From Fuerstiella sp. (lineage in GTDB: Bacteria > Planctomycetota > Planctomycetia > Planctomycetales > Planctomycetaceae): a DNA stretch of 38,960 nt. The notes under the pieces were generated by a model that did not search any database, was not told the origin of the DNA, and saw nothing but the letters and a program-made list of their open reading frames with translations. The stretch is taken from assembly GCA_029941865.1 (NCBI GenBank), contig JAPYTO010000035.1, positions 1 through 38,960 on the forward strand, given 5' to 3'. A program made the translations under genes and the position numbers. Each line of letters starts with the position of its first letter. Position 1 is the stretch's first letter. This document shows, one piece after another, positions 1-8,259 of this stretch.

Positions 1-1026
1 ATGTGCCAGCACAAGGCTCCGCATCGTACGTGGATGCCGCCCCTGCGGCATCTGAATCTGTATGACGATGTTGAAATTCCTGAACCAGGAACGCTGTTCG
101 ACGACTACGCAGATAACGCCAGCCCCGCGCGGTTTCACGAAATGGGCATTGATGGACACCTGAATCTGGTGGCGGACTGCTTCGGACCGGAATTGGCCAA
201 TTGGAATCCCACCGGAAAATCGATGGACCGTTCCGGCATCCGGAACAAAGAGAAGATGACGCCGGAACAACTGGCAGCGTGGAATGCTGCGTATGAACCC
301 AAGAACAACGAACTTCGAAAGCTGAAACTGACGGGCAAAGAACTGGTTCGCTGGAAGTATCACCGCTACATCCGCAACTATCTGAGATGCATCAAAGGCG
401 TTGATGAAAGCGTCGGACGCCTGGTCAGTTTTCTGAAAGAGAACGGACTTGAAGACAATACCATCGTAATCTACTCGTCGGATCAGGGTTTCTATCTCGG
501 CGATCACGGTTGGTTTGACAAACGCTGGATGTACGAAGAATCCTTGAAGATGCCGTTGATTGTGAAGTGGCCGGGCGTCACCAAACCAGGCACTGTCAAC
601 TCGAAGCTCGTTCAGAATCTGGACTACGCAGAGACGTTTCTGGATGTTGCCGGTGCACCCATTCCCGCGGACATGCAGGGCCGATCACTGGTACCAATTC
701 TCAAAGGCCAGTCACCGTCGGATTGGCGCAAGTCGATCTATTATCACTACTACGAATATCCCAGCGTCCACATGGTGGCCGCACACAACGGAATCCGCAC
801 CGAACGGTATAAACTGATTCGTTTCTACCAGTTTGACGAGTGGGAATTCTACGACCTGGAAAAAGATCCGGACGAACTGCAGAACGAATACAACAACCCG
901 GACTACGCCGACGTGATCAGGACGCTGACGAAGGATCTGGAGCAACTTCGTCAGCACTATGGGGACGAATCAGACATGCAGGTCATGCCTGAGAAGTGGC
1001 GCAAGCAGTTTCGAGATGCGGGCTGA
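1..1026 (+). CDS. Sulfatase, C-terminal part (5' truncated by window edge)
   Basis: This is the distal part of a type I (formylglycine) sulfatase, which hydrolyses sulfate esters, probably of sulfated polysaccharides outside the cytoplasm. The reading frame is open from base 1 and begins inside the family's 'CQHKAPHR' region. The first ATG is therefore almost certainly internal, and the signal peptide and the C-x-P-x-R active site lie to the left. Visible family features are the metal-site stretch SSDQGFYLGDHGWFDK (about residues 159-174), followed by the usual YEESLKMPLIVKWPG, and a C-terminal block ending 'YDLEKDPDELQNEYNNP'. The gene ends with TGA. It is convergent with the flagellar cluster, with an inverted repeat in between. 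Substrate cannot be deduced. The family call is secure; the true start is not visible. Confidence 0.93.
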   Translation: MCQHKAPHRTWMPPLRHLNLYDDVEIPEPGTLFDDYADNASPARFHEMGIDGHLNLVADCFGPELANWNPTGKSMDRSGIRNKEKMTPEQLAAWNAAYEPKNNELRKLKLTGKELVRWKYHRYIRNYLRCIKGVDESVGRLVSFLKENGLEDNTIVIYSSDQGFYLGDHGWFDKRWMYEESLKMPLIVKWPGVTKPGTVNSKLVQNLDYAETFLDVAGAPIPADMQGRSLVPILKGQSPSDWRKSIYYHYYEYPSVHMVAAHNGIRTERYKLIRFYQFDEWEFYDLEKDPDELQNEYNNPDYADVIRTLTKDLEQLRQHYGDESDMQVMPEKWRKQFRDAG

Positions 1027-1083
1027 TCAGGCCGTCAAAACGGTCGTCAGCGGTCAGCGAGTCTCTCGGGAATTCCCACGATA

Positions 1084-1135
1084 CGGGGATGTCGCGTCAA
1101 CCGGGCAGCCATCGTTATGACGCGACCGGATTCCC
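1084..1135. terminator. Inverted repeat between convergent genes, possible bidirectional terminator
   Basis: A perfect 9-bp stem, GTCGCGTCA (1091-1099) with TGACGCGAC (1118-1126), encloses an 18-nt loop. It is extended outward by CGGGGAT (1084-1090) against ATTCCCG (1129-1135), with a small bulge. It lies between the ends of the convergent sulfatase and HDOD-like genes, where a shared terminator is expected. There is no U-run on either side, so intrinsic termination is an inference from position and stem only. Confidence 0.4.
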
Positions 1136-1196
1136 GCCGCTGGCACGCCGCTTACTGAAACGTTGTCTGGCGACCGGCGATCACCGGCAGCACGAG

Positions 1197-1592
1197 CTAT
1201 GCGTCCACAGACGATTCCAGGGTCAGCGGGTTCAGCACTCGTCTGAGCCCACGCAGTCCAAGAAAGGCGGCCGCATGAGTTGGTTCGCGGATGACAGATT
1301 CCGGACGCACGTCAGACTCCTGATGCACGGTTTTTCTTGAAAGTGATGCGGTGTGGTTGGCAATCGCAATTACGTATTGACTCAGCCCACGAAAGCTGGC
1401 CAGTCGTTGACCGAAATCACTGATACTCATCTCTTCACGGTCCAGACACAGCTCCAGACGTTTAATGTCGCTGATTTCGGGAAGGTCGAAGATGTGTGGC
1501 GACGGCGGATTTAACTGCGTCGCGTCAAGACGAAAACGTGGTGATGCTCTACCATCATCTTCGTCAATATCCCCTCTGTTGCTCGCAGCCAT
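1197..1592 (-). CDS. Small HDOD-like protein, last gene of the flagellar cluster
   Basis: 131 aa with no annotated function that I recognise with certainty. Residues about 36-122 resemble the first helical half of an HDOD domain, a signalling relative of HD phosphohydrolases without the catalytic HD pair: a start like 'LPEISDIKRLELCL', then a helix ending in 'YVIAIANHTAS', then 'THAAAFLGLRGLRRVLNPL', which matches the family's 'A...LG.R.LR.L' helix. A full HDOD domain is about 200 aa, so this would be a minimal or truncated version. A good Shine-Dalgarno (AAAGGAAG) lies about 9 nt before the ATG, and the gap to flgL is only 25 nt, so it is probably cotranscribed. In other bacteria csrA or fliW often follows flgL; neither is visible here. 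The HDOD assignment is by eye and could be wrong. Confidence 0.6.
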   Translation of the reverse strand: MAASNRGDIDEDDGRASPRFRLDATQLNPPSPHIFDLPEISDIKRLELCLDREEMSISDFGQRLASFRGLSQYVIAIANHTASLSRKTVHQESDVRPESVIREPTHAAAFLGLRGLRRVLNPLTLESSVDA

Positions 1593-1617
1593 CAGCTTGT
1601 CTTCCTTTGAAGAGTGT

Positions 1618-3066
1618 TTACTTTAGAAAATCGAGCAGATTCTGAGACACCAGGTTCGACACCGACGCCATCGTGAATTGCTGCAGTGTCAATAACTCCT
1701 GCATTCGAATGGCCGCTTCCGCAAGGCCAGCGCTGGTGGTTTCTCCGTATTTGATCTGCTGATCCAGAGTCTGGTCCTCGGTGCGGACCAGCAATCGTTC
1801 GATCTGTTCCAAAGTCACCGCCTGAATCCCGACTTCGTCCAACAGATGATCTTCGAGACGTTCGATATCACCCAGACGTCTGTTAATCGCGTCTTTTCGA
1901 TCCGGACCACTGAGATTACGTGAATTGGTCAGATCGTCTCTGAGGGCAATCAGGGTGCCAAAGACGTCATTCGTTCCGACAAACTCCGCGGAGTCTTCGC
2001 CCGTCCGAAACAGTGTTGTTGTATCCAGATGAACGGTGGCTCCGTCCGCGGGATCGGTATATGTTTCGTTCGTGGAAAACGCAATGGGCTGTGTCGTGAT
2101 GCCACCATCGATAGACAGCGTGCCGTCAGCAACGATGTCCACCGTTCCGCTGAAGCCCGCGGTGATTGCCGAAAGATCAAGGTAGACCTGTTCACCATTT
2201 GGTCCCGTCACCGTCAGGTCCGTATCCGCACTGGTAAAGTTAATGCTGGCGCCGTTGTTCAACGATACCGTGCCGGACGCACCGGTTCCGCTGGTATCGA
2301 CGATCTGCAGTTGATTAGTGCCGCTGGCTCCAATGATGGTATCGCCAGCCACCGAACTGGTCCCTGCACTGACGCCGGACCCGACGGCAAAGGTCGTGGC
2401 GGTGTGAGTTACCGTTAACGTACGATGTCCGGTCGCCGTATCCGTGCCCAGGCCAGAGCTAAGTCCCGTGTTGCCGAGAATGATTGTGGGTTCACGTATC
2501 ACAGTCTGAAAAATTTCGTCGCCGGCGATCAAAGCCTCACGTTCGGCGTCTCCTGTCAGTCGCAGAAAGGAGCTGGCCGAAGTTCCGGCATACGTGGCGG
2601 TGCCATCTGTGCTGGAGGAATCGAACGAGAAAGGTTCGGTGTCAGTCGCCGTGCCGGCGAACAGATATCCGGATTCATCCGAAGAATTGGCAATGCTGAT
2701 CAACTGGTTCAGAATTCCATCCAATTCTGCAGCAAGAATCTTAATTTCCGCTGGCTCCGTGGTCTGTGCGCCTGTGAGCGCGACCTCTCGAGCACGAACG
2801 TACAGTTGCTGGGCTTCTCGCAGTTGCACGTGAGCCTGACTGACACGGGATTTGGAATGCCGGACCGATTCAATGTGCGTGTTCAGCCGAGTCAGCTGGT
2901 CCTTTTGAATAATGCTGCGGCGGACGGCGGCCGGATCATCGGACGGACGGTGCAGCCTGATTCCCGTGGAAATCTGCTGCTGAGTGCGTTGAAGCTCGGC
3001 AGCCTGGCGGCCCAGTTCACTGGTCGCAAAGTCAATCGCCAATCTCGGTGTCACTCGAAAATTCAT
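1618..3066 (-). CDS. flgL: Flagellar hook-filament junction protein FlgL (HAP3)
   Basis: Second junction protein between hook and flagellin filament, exported by the flagellar type III apparatus. The N-terminus shows the flagellin/FlgL D0-D1 coiled coil: 'QQQISTGIRLHRPSDDPAAVRRS' spans about residues 30-52, with the hallmark GIRLHRPSDDP, and is followed by 'QLYVRAREVALTGAQ'. The C-terminus carries the matching helix 'GLAEAAIRMQELLTLQQFTMASVSNLV'. The central section (about 190-340) is Thr/Gly/Ser-rich and beta-like, the expected variable exposed domain. At 482 aa it is longer than the enterobacterial protein (about 320), through this central insertion. It starts 27 nt after flgK, as expected for a flgK-flgL pair. 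Confidence 0.93.
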   Translation of the reverse strand: MNFRVTPRLAIDFATSELGRQAAELQRTQQQISTGIRLHRPSDDPAAVRRSIIQKDQLTRLNTHIESVRHSKSRVSQAHVQLREAQQLYVRAREVALTGAQTTEPAEIKILAAELDGILNQLISIANSSDESGYLFAGTATDTEPFSFDSSSTDGTATYAGTSASSFLRLTGDAEREALIAGDEIFQTVIREPTIILGNTGLSSGLGTDTATGHRTLTVTHTATTFAVGSGVSAGTSSVAGDTIIGASGTNQLQIVDTSGTGASGTVSLNNGASINFTSADTDLTVTGPNGEQVYLDLSAITAGFSGTVDIVADGTLSIDGGITTQPIAFSTNETYTDPADGATVHLDTTTLFRTGEDSAEFVGTNDVFGTLIALRDDLTNSRNLSGPDRKDAINRRLGDIERLEDHLLDEVGIQAVTLEQIERLLVRTEDQTLDQQIKYGETTSAGLAEAAIRMQELLTLQQFTMASVSNLVSQNLLDFLK

Positions 3067-3093
3067 GAGCTACTCAATCTCCGCCAATTGGAT

Positions 3094-5064
3094 CTACTGA
3101 ATGATCCGCATAATTTCGTCCATCGTGTCGTCCAAAGACGTAATGAATCGAGCGGCCGCCTGAAACGCCCGTTCCATTTCCATCATCTTCAGGATTTCCT
3201 CATCGGCACTGACTCCCGACGTTGCCTCGCGGTCTTCGATCAGGCGTCTGTCATACGCTTCCAGCTGCGATTTTTGATTCGACAGTTGCTGCACCTCAAG
3301 GCCAACATCGGCCGTGAAGTCGGCCAGTTCTTCCACAAACGTGCGATCATCGAACGCGGCAAAACGGAAGTCCCGTAAATTCGCCAAAGAAGCAATGTTA
3401 CTGGCGTCACCGGGATGTCCGGTCAGTGACACTGCCAGCAGCTCCGGCGAAGCTGCGATGTCTTTGCGCAGGGCGAAGTTTCCGACAGCCGTGCCCGAGA
3501 ACAGACTATTGAGTCCCAGTGCGGACAGGATCCCTGTGTTGTCCGGGTCCGACGTCACCAGTACGTTGGCGGTGTCCGTGCCGATGATGGTGCCGTTCCC
3601 GAATTGCAGCGATACTCCATCAGAAAGTTCCACTGGCGCGCCCGCCTCGTAACCTGAGCCCACATTCACATTGGCCACGATCTGGCCTGCACTGTTGCGG
3701 ATTGTCGCGGTTAACCCGTCGGTCACGCCGACAGTCCCCGATCCATTGAAGGTGACGTCCCATTGGTCGTTGGTGTCACCAACAAAAAAACCGGAGAATT
3801 CAGGTTGAGCGGTGCCGGTGTATGAAGTCAGGTCCGGCAGGTCATCCACGCGGCCGGCGAAGTCAATTTTTTGATTGCCGACTGCCGAAACCGTCAGCCG
3901 GCCCGTTGCTGTATCGACCACCGCGTTGACTCCGCTGATGGCGTCCAGTGCGGTCGCCAGATCCGTGAGAGAGTCCGTGTAGGGATCAATGGCGACACGA
4001 GTGGAGCTGCGACGACCGTCAGCGGCGGTCACAGTAATCGTGAGTTCGCCGCTGATCACGGGAAATGCCAGCCCGCTGCTGACCAAAGGATCAGTGACGG
4101 AATCGACTCCGCGACTTCCCTGAATCAGACTGTATGCTCCGGAGGCCGGCAGGCCCGTGGCGTATTGCTGGTCAATGCTGCGGACGATCGTCGCGGCCAT
4201 CTCGCCCAGACGATCCTGCGTTGACGGAATTGTTTCATTGACGGCCTCAAGCTGTCCGCCTAATCGACCGGATGTCAGGTCGAGCGTCCGCGACTGAGAT
4301 GCCAGTCGAATCGACAACTGACCGTTGCTGTCAACTTCGGCGATTATTGGATCGGTCGTTTTCCCGACGGTGACTGTCGCTCCTCCGATCAGCACGACTT
4401 CCCGTCCGTCCTTCATCGTCTGAATGTCGACATCGGCCCATTGCGTCAGCTGAGAAACAATGCTGTCGCGGCGGTCCAGCAAGTCGTTGGGTTGCCGTCC
4501 GCTGATTCGTGCGATCTGAATCTCGTGGTTCAGGTCGGCAACGTCGTTGATCAGACCGTTCATCAGATTGACGGTGTCGGTTACCTCAGAGATGACAGTC
4601 TGGCGGTGCTGTTCCAGATCACTGTTCAGTCGACCAAACTGGTAGAGCAGATTCTCGGACGACGTAAGAAACTCGCTGCGTACGGTCTGTACTTCCGGAG
4701 AATTGGCGACGGCCTCCAGATTGTTGAAGAAGTCCGACAGATTCGCGTGGATGGAACTGTCGCCCGGCGTAAACAGACCCTCGATGCTGTTGGCCACATC
4801 CAGTTCCGCTCCAACCTGCCCCAGCTGCGCCTGATTCCGCAGAATAGCGGCTTCCGTGGCAACGTCGTACAGTCGCTCAATACTGCCAACGTCAACACCG
4901 GTGCCGACCAGATGTGCGCCGTCAATTTGCGGAGCGCGCGTAACAAGATTGACGCGCTGCCGATGGTAGCCCGGTGTCGAAGCATTCGCGATGTTGTTGC
5001 CAATGGTATTCAGCGTTCGCTGATGAGTGCGAAGCGCCGAAAGCCCTATGTCAAATCCACGCAT
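3094..5064 (-). CDS. flgK: Flagellar hook-associated protein FlgK (HAP1)
   Basis: First hook-filament junction protein. The N-terminal rod/hook motif is clear: 'IGLSALRTHQRTLNTIGNNIANASTPGYHRQRV' starts at about residue 6, with the ANASTPGYHRQ signature. The C-terminus is the partner helix, 'SGVSADEEILKMMEMERAFQAAARFI...', ending 'MDEIMRIIQ'. The middle is long and Gly/Thr-rich; 656 aa is within the family range (about 450-700). It lies between a FlgN-like gene and flgL. No strong Shine-Dalgarno precedes the ATG, and a dispersed 82-bp repeat ends 18 nt before it, interrupting an otherwise tight operon. Confidence 0.95.
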   Translation of the reverse strand: MRGFDIGLSALRTHQRTLNTIGNNIANASTPGYHRQRVNLVTRAPQIDGAHLVGTGVDVGSIERLYDVATEAAILRNQAQLGQVGAELDVANSIEGLFTPGDSSIHANLSDFFNNLEAVANSPEVQTVRSEFLTSSENLLYQFGRLNSDLEQHRQTVISEVTDTVNLMNGLINDVADLNHEIQIARISGRQPNDLLDRRDSIVSQLTQWADVDIQTMKDGREVVLIGGATVTVGKTTDPIIAEVDSNGQLSIRLASQSRTLDLTSGRLGGQLEAVNETIPSTQDRLGEMAATIVRSIDQQYATGLPASGAYSLIQGSRGVDSVTDPLVSSGLAFPVISGELTITVTAADGRRSSTRVAIDPYTDSLTDLATALDAISGVNAVVDTATGRLTVSAVGNQKIDFAGRVDDLPDLTSYTGTAQPEFSGFFVGDTNDQWDVTFNGSGTVGVTDGLTATIRNSAGQIVANVNVGSGYEAGAPVELSDGVSLQFGNGTIIGTDTANVLVTSDPDNTGILSALGLNSLFSGTAVGNFALRKDIAASPELLAVSLTGHPGDASNIASLANLRDFRFAAFDDRTFVEELADFTADVGLEVQQLSNQKSQLEAYDRRLIEDREATSGVSADEEILKMMEMERAFQAAARFITSLDDTMDEIMRIIQ

Positions 5065-5082
5065 GACTTTTTGCCTGCCGTG

Positions 5083-5164
5083 CTACAGCGAATTACGCTG
5101 ACTTGTGGCCGCGGCGAACGTCTTTCCACCTGCGAGATTCGCTGTCCCACGAGCCCCACGACCA
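5083..5164 (-). repeat. Dispersed 82-bp intergenic repeat, copy A (before flgK)
   Basis: This 82-bp block is identical at 76 of 82 positions to the complement of 24677-24758, and its first half also matches 18193-18270. The gene-proximal end carries a short palindrome, CAGCGTAATTCGCTG in the direction of flgK. It stops 18 nt before the flgK start codon. The copies lie in intergenic DNA and face the following gene in the same way, so this may be a mobile palindromic element or a regulatory leader. No coding function is seen. Confidence 0.75.
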
Positions 5165-5197
5165 TACCTTTTCGAAAACTGTTCGAATCCTGATTTC

Positions 5198-5863
5198 TCA
5201 TGAACGTGCCCCGTAGCGCAGTGACTCGGGAGCCACGGATTTGCGACCGGAAGCATCGTATCTGTCCGAATTCGTGACGCCGCTGGTGTGTTGAAAGACG
5301 GCGTGCCGGATTTCACGATAGCCAGCCAGAATCCATCCCGTCGTTGACGATGTCCGACGCACCTGCCACGTCAATTGCAACAATCGTCGCCGTGCCGTGC
5401 GCAACGCTTGCGCCATTTCGGCATCGTGTTCGGCGACCGCTGCGATCAAATGACGTACCACAAACTCGCCCGGCGCTATCTGCATCCGTTCTGCCAGTTG
5501 CTGCACGACCAGACGGCAATCGGAATCAAGTCTGCGACACAGATCTGTGGCGGCATCCATACGGACACGCAGTCGACGGGCCTCTTCCCCGTCTGCACCA
5601 ACGGTTCCCATGTCCTGCAGCAGCGAATTCAGCGCAAGCATGGCCGCTTCCTGAGCATCGAAATGAACAAGCAGTTGCCGTACCTGATCAGCCCATCCAC
5701 CGGATGTCGAATCCGCAGGCGATGGGCTCACATCTCTGACGTCGGCCTGTGACTGCCCCTGGATATCCGTCTGTGGAGCCAGTGCAGAGTTGCGGTTATC
5801 CGTGACGCGGGGACGGTAGCCCGTCGCGTTACGCAGTCGGTTATTCTGCGAGTGCTGCTGCAT
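5198..5863 (-). CDS. Putative flagellar export chaperone, FlgN-like
   Basis: 221 aa. The first ~55 residues are polar and Gln/Asn/Ser-rich. Residues about 57-185 look like one long helical region: 'WADQVRQLLVHFDAQEAAMLALNSLLQDM', then an Arg/Leu-rich helix 'RRLRVRMDAATDLCRRLDSDCRLVVQQLAE', then 'AQALRTARRRLLQLTWQVRRT'. This helical profile and the position between flgJ and flgK match FlgN, the chaperone that carries FlgK and FlgL to the export gate. The start overlaps the end of flgJ by 23 nt, suggesting translational coupling. FlgN proteins diverge strongly and the N-terminal extension is unusual, so the function is inferred mainly from position and helical character. Confidence 0.65.
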   Translation of the reverse strand: MQQHSQNNRLRNATGYRPRVTDNRNSALAPQTDIQGQSQADVRDVSPSPADSTSGGWADQVRQLLVHFDAQEAAMLALNSLLQDMGTVGADGEEARRLRVRMDAATDLCRRLDSDCRLVVQQLAERMQIAPGEFVVRHLIAAVAEHDAEMAQALRTARRRLLQLTWQVRRTSSTTGWILAGYREIRHAVFQHTSGVTNSDRYDASGRKSVAPESLRYGARS

Positions 5864-6266
5864 CTTTGTATGCCTTTAACTTTTCCTCTTGAAGCGGTTT
5901 GACCTGGGAAGAAACGGCATCCGTGGCCCGTGTGCCGTTCAGAACGCTGCCGGCGTTACCGGACACCCCGGCTTCAGCGAACAGCTTCGCCATTCCGATG
6001 CCACCGTTTTCCGCGATGTGCTGTCCCATAAAGGCATCGAACATACCGCCGAACGTATCGCTGTCGTCACCTGCGAACATGTCCTTCGACATCGACTGAC
6101 GCATGGTTTTGAGCATCATCGAAACGAAAACAGATTCGAATTCCCGGGCTACGGATGCTGCATCCGGCAAACGCTTACCGGACAGACTACCGCCCCCTTG
6201 AAGCGGAGACCGCTGTGACATTTCCGGCGACAGTGAGCTCAGCGGCAGTGCGACGTTTGTTTGCAT
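5841..6266 (-). CDS. flgJ: Rod-binding protein FlgJ, N-terminal-domain type
   Basis: 141 aa, corresponding to the FlgJ_N rod-binding (rod cap) domain. Visible signature: 'ASVAREFESVFVSMMLKTMR' (about residues 36-55), followed by 'FGGMFDAFMGQHIAENGGIGMAKLF'. The C-terminal peptidoglycan-hydrolase domain of enterobacterial FlgJ is absent, as in many bacteria where a separate enzyme digests the wall. The frame stays open further upstream inside flgI, but the ATG at 6266 is chosen because an AAGGA motif sits 8 nt before it, overlapping the flgI stop. The gene begins 11 nt after flgI and its end overlaps the next gene. Confidence 0.88.
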   Translation of the reverse strand: MQTNVALPLSSLSPEMSQRSPLQGGGSLSGKRLPDAASVAREFESVFVSMMLKTMRQSMSKDMFAGDDSDTFGGMFDAFMGQHIAENGGIGMAKLFAEAGVSGNAGSVLNGTRATDAVSSQVKPLQEEKLKAYKDAAALAE

Positions 6267-6277
6267 TGTGACAGTCC

Positions 6278-7420
6278 TTATTGGATTTCGAGCTCTGCGT
6301 GCAAAGCCCCGGATGCCTTCAGCGTCTGAAAGATCACACTCAGGTCGCGAGGACTCACGCCCAGTGCATTCAATGATGCGGCCAGATCGGTCACGGAAGC
6401 GTTGTTCGGAACAACATTGATCATGCGGCTCTCTTCGGTCACGTCGACATCGGTGCGCGGCACAACGACCGTGCTGCCTGCACCAAACGCTTCCGGCTGT
6501 GACACTTCCGGAGACTCGACCGTGGTGACGAACAGGTTGCCGTGAGTGATCCCGACTATGGACACGCGGACGTCTCCGGTGAAAATCACAGTTCCAGTTC
6601 GTTCGTTGATGACAACTTTGGCAGACGTTGCCGGTGTGACCGTCAGCGCCAGGCATTTCGCTATGAATTGATAGGGCAGGTTAATCTGCTCATACGGTAC
6701 ACGAACCGAGACCATGGCCGGGTCGATGATAACGGCGGTATCGGGGGCACTTGTGTTCACCGCGGCCGCAATTCGACTGGCTGATTCCAGACTGGGATCA
6801 CGCAGCAGCAGATGGAATACGCCCTGATGAATAATCTTTGTCGGAACTTCCACCTCGATGACAGCACCGCTGGCTACACGACCCGTTGTGGGATGATTCT
6901 TAACGACCGACGCTGCGTTACCGCCAAATTCGCCGCCGTTGGTCGATACCGGCCCGTTCGCGACGGCGTACACCTGCCCATCCACGCCCTTCAGCGGAGT
7001 TCTCAGCAGGACACCCCCGTTGAGACTCTCTGCGTCGTCGAATGCCGCCACAATGACATCCAGCTTCTGTCCTGGCTTTTTGTTCGGTGGCAACGTCGCT
7101 GTCACCATGACGACACTGATATTATCAGTCTTCTCTTTGGCCCGTTGAATGAACGCACGAATCTGCGGATCGGCTCGCAACCCCATCTTCTGCAGGAACT
7201 CAATCGCCGCTCGTTTTGTCGCTTCACCGGTGCCACCCGTTCCCGCCAGACCGACGACCAGCCCGTAGCCGATCAGGTCGTTCGGATGCTCTCCGGCCAT
7301 CTCGGTAATGTCTTTGATGCGAACGAGCGGTCCCTCGACGGCGCGCAAAGAGTCACCGCAGACGCAGCACAATGCGACGGCGAATACGATCGTCAGTTTT
7401 CGAATTTGCGTATAAGACAT
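6278..7420 (-). CDS. flgI: Flagellar P-ring protein FlgI
   Basis: Forms the P-ring, the periplasmic bushing around the rod. The chosen start gives a Sec signal peptide (MSYTQIRKLTIVFAVALCCV..., cleavage probably near 'LRA-VEG'). The mature chain opens with the family's 'VRIKDITEMAGEHPNDLIGYGLVVGLAGTGG' region, and later 'VASGAVIEVEVPT', 'RIAAAVN' and a C-terminal 'VTDLAASLNALGVSPRDLSVIFQTLKASGALHAELEIQ', all typical of FlgI. The ORF could begin at 7489, but that adds a polar stretch before the signal peptide and has no better ribosome site. About 380 aa, the normal length. It sits directly after flgH and before flgJ. Confidence 0.95.
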   Translation of the reverse strand: MSYTQIRKLTIVFAVALCCVCGDSLRAVEGPLVRIKDITEMAGEHPNDLIGYGLVVGLAGTGGTGEATKRAAIEFLQKMGLRADPQIRAFIQRAKEKTDNISVVMVTATLPPNKKPGQKLDVIVAAFDDAESLNGGVLLRTPLKGVDGQVYAVANGPVSTNGGEFGGNAASVVKNHPTTGRVASGAVIEVEVPTKIIHQGVFHLLLRDPSLESASRIAAAVNTSAPDTAVIIDPAMVSVRVPYEQINLPYQFIAKCLALTVTPATSAKVVINERTGTVIFTGDVRVSIVGITHGNLFVTTVESPEVSQPEAFGAGSTVVVPRTDVDVTEESRMINVVPNNASVTDLAASLNALGVSPRDLSVIFQTLKASGALHAELEIQ

Positions 7421-7501
7421 CCGTGTCTTTCTAATCAGAATGCAGCAGTATTCGCCGCCCCCACGACGACTGTGATTCTCCTGACACATCGTCCGGTCCG
7501 G

Positions 7502-8146
7502 TTAAAACGGCCAGATCTTATTTACCTTCCGACTCAACCAGCCCTGGCGACTAAAACGTCGTTCCTGTCCGGCGTCAGTGTATTCTGTCTTCATGTTCGC
7601 GATGAATCGCGAACTGATGGTGTTATCCGGACCGATGTCAACGGGACGGGCGATGCCTGAAACGGTAAGTCGTCGTAGTTCGCCGGCGATGGTGATCTGA
7701 CGTTGGCCGTGCAGGACGAGGTTGCCGTTGGGCAGCACCTGCACGACTGTGACCGTGATCCGATCCGACAGTTCACGTGAATTACGATACGTCGCGCCAC
7801 CAGAAAAATTCCTGTCGGTCGCCATGTTGGTGTCCAGATCTGCCGATGCGGCCTGGCTGCTCAATCCGCCAGTGGTCGCTGCGGCAAAATCGAACTTGAC
7901 CCCTGAATCGGACGACTTTTTCAGGCCTTTATCCTCGCGGTTGTCGACTTCCGTTGACTCGTTAATGATCAACGTCAGCAAGTCACCCGGTCGCCGCGCT
8001 CGGGAATCTTCGAACAGGAACACCTGCTGCGGGTCTCGATGACGCCATAAAGAATCTGCGGGGGTGTCGGCTGCCGTCGCAAGCACGCCGCAGACTGACA
8101 GACACAGGAGCTTCACATGGCGTTTAAAGGTGTTTGTATGTTTCAT
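7502..8146 (-). CDS. flgH: Flagellar L-ring protein FlgH
   Basis: Forms the outer-membrane L-ring. Family features: 'SLWRHRDPQQVFLFEDSRARRPGDLLTLIINESTEV' near the mature N-terminus, 'SDRITVTVVQVLPNGNLVLHGQRQI' in the middle, and the C-terminal 'GWLSRKVNKIWPF', which is diagnostic. The start at 8146 gives a normal signal peptide (MKHTNTFKRHVKLL...); an upstream ATG at 8206 would add 20 polar residues. Unlike enterobacterial FlgH, there is no canonical lipobox: the only Cys in range is in 'CLSVCG', where the residue before Cys is Val rather than Gly, Ala or Ser. Cleavage as a non-lipoprotein near 'ATA-AD' is therefore likely. It lies between flgA and flgI. Confidence 0.93.
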   Translation of the reverse strand: MKHTNTFKRHVKLLCLSVCGVLATAADTPADSLWRHRDPQQVFLFEDSRARRPGDLLTLIINESTEVDNREDKGLKKSSDSGVKFDFAAATTGGLSSQAASADLDTNMATDRNFSGGATYRNSRELSDRITVTVVQVLPNGNLVLHGQRQITIAGELRRLTVSGIARPVDIGPDNTISSRFIANMKTEYTDAGQERRFSRQGWLSRKVNKIWPF

Positions 8147-8259
8147 TTCGTTTACCCGCAGTTTCCGTCCGAATCTGTCAACGATTTCCATCGAGTGCAG
8201 TGACATGTCGTCGTCGGCCTGTCAAAGCCGTGGGCCACAGAAGGCAGAAGTGTCAATGA

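Noticed and set aside
2425..3378. 317-codon plus-strand frame opposite flgL/flgK
   Set aside because: Entirely antisense to two clear flagellar genes, no family features; a shadow of high-GC coding DNA.
5181..5190. GTTCGAATCC, resembling a tRNA T-loop
   Set aside because: No cloverleaf partner arms or acceptor stem can be formed around it.
6267..6656. N-terminal extension of FlgJ upstream of 6266
   Set aside because: This stretch is the +1 frame of flgI; composition is Arg/His-rich and the ribosome site supports 6266.
6812..7660. 282-codon plus-strand frame over flgI/flgH
   Set aside because: Antisense to FlgI and FlgH, no recognisable domain.
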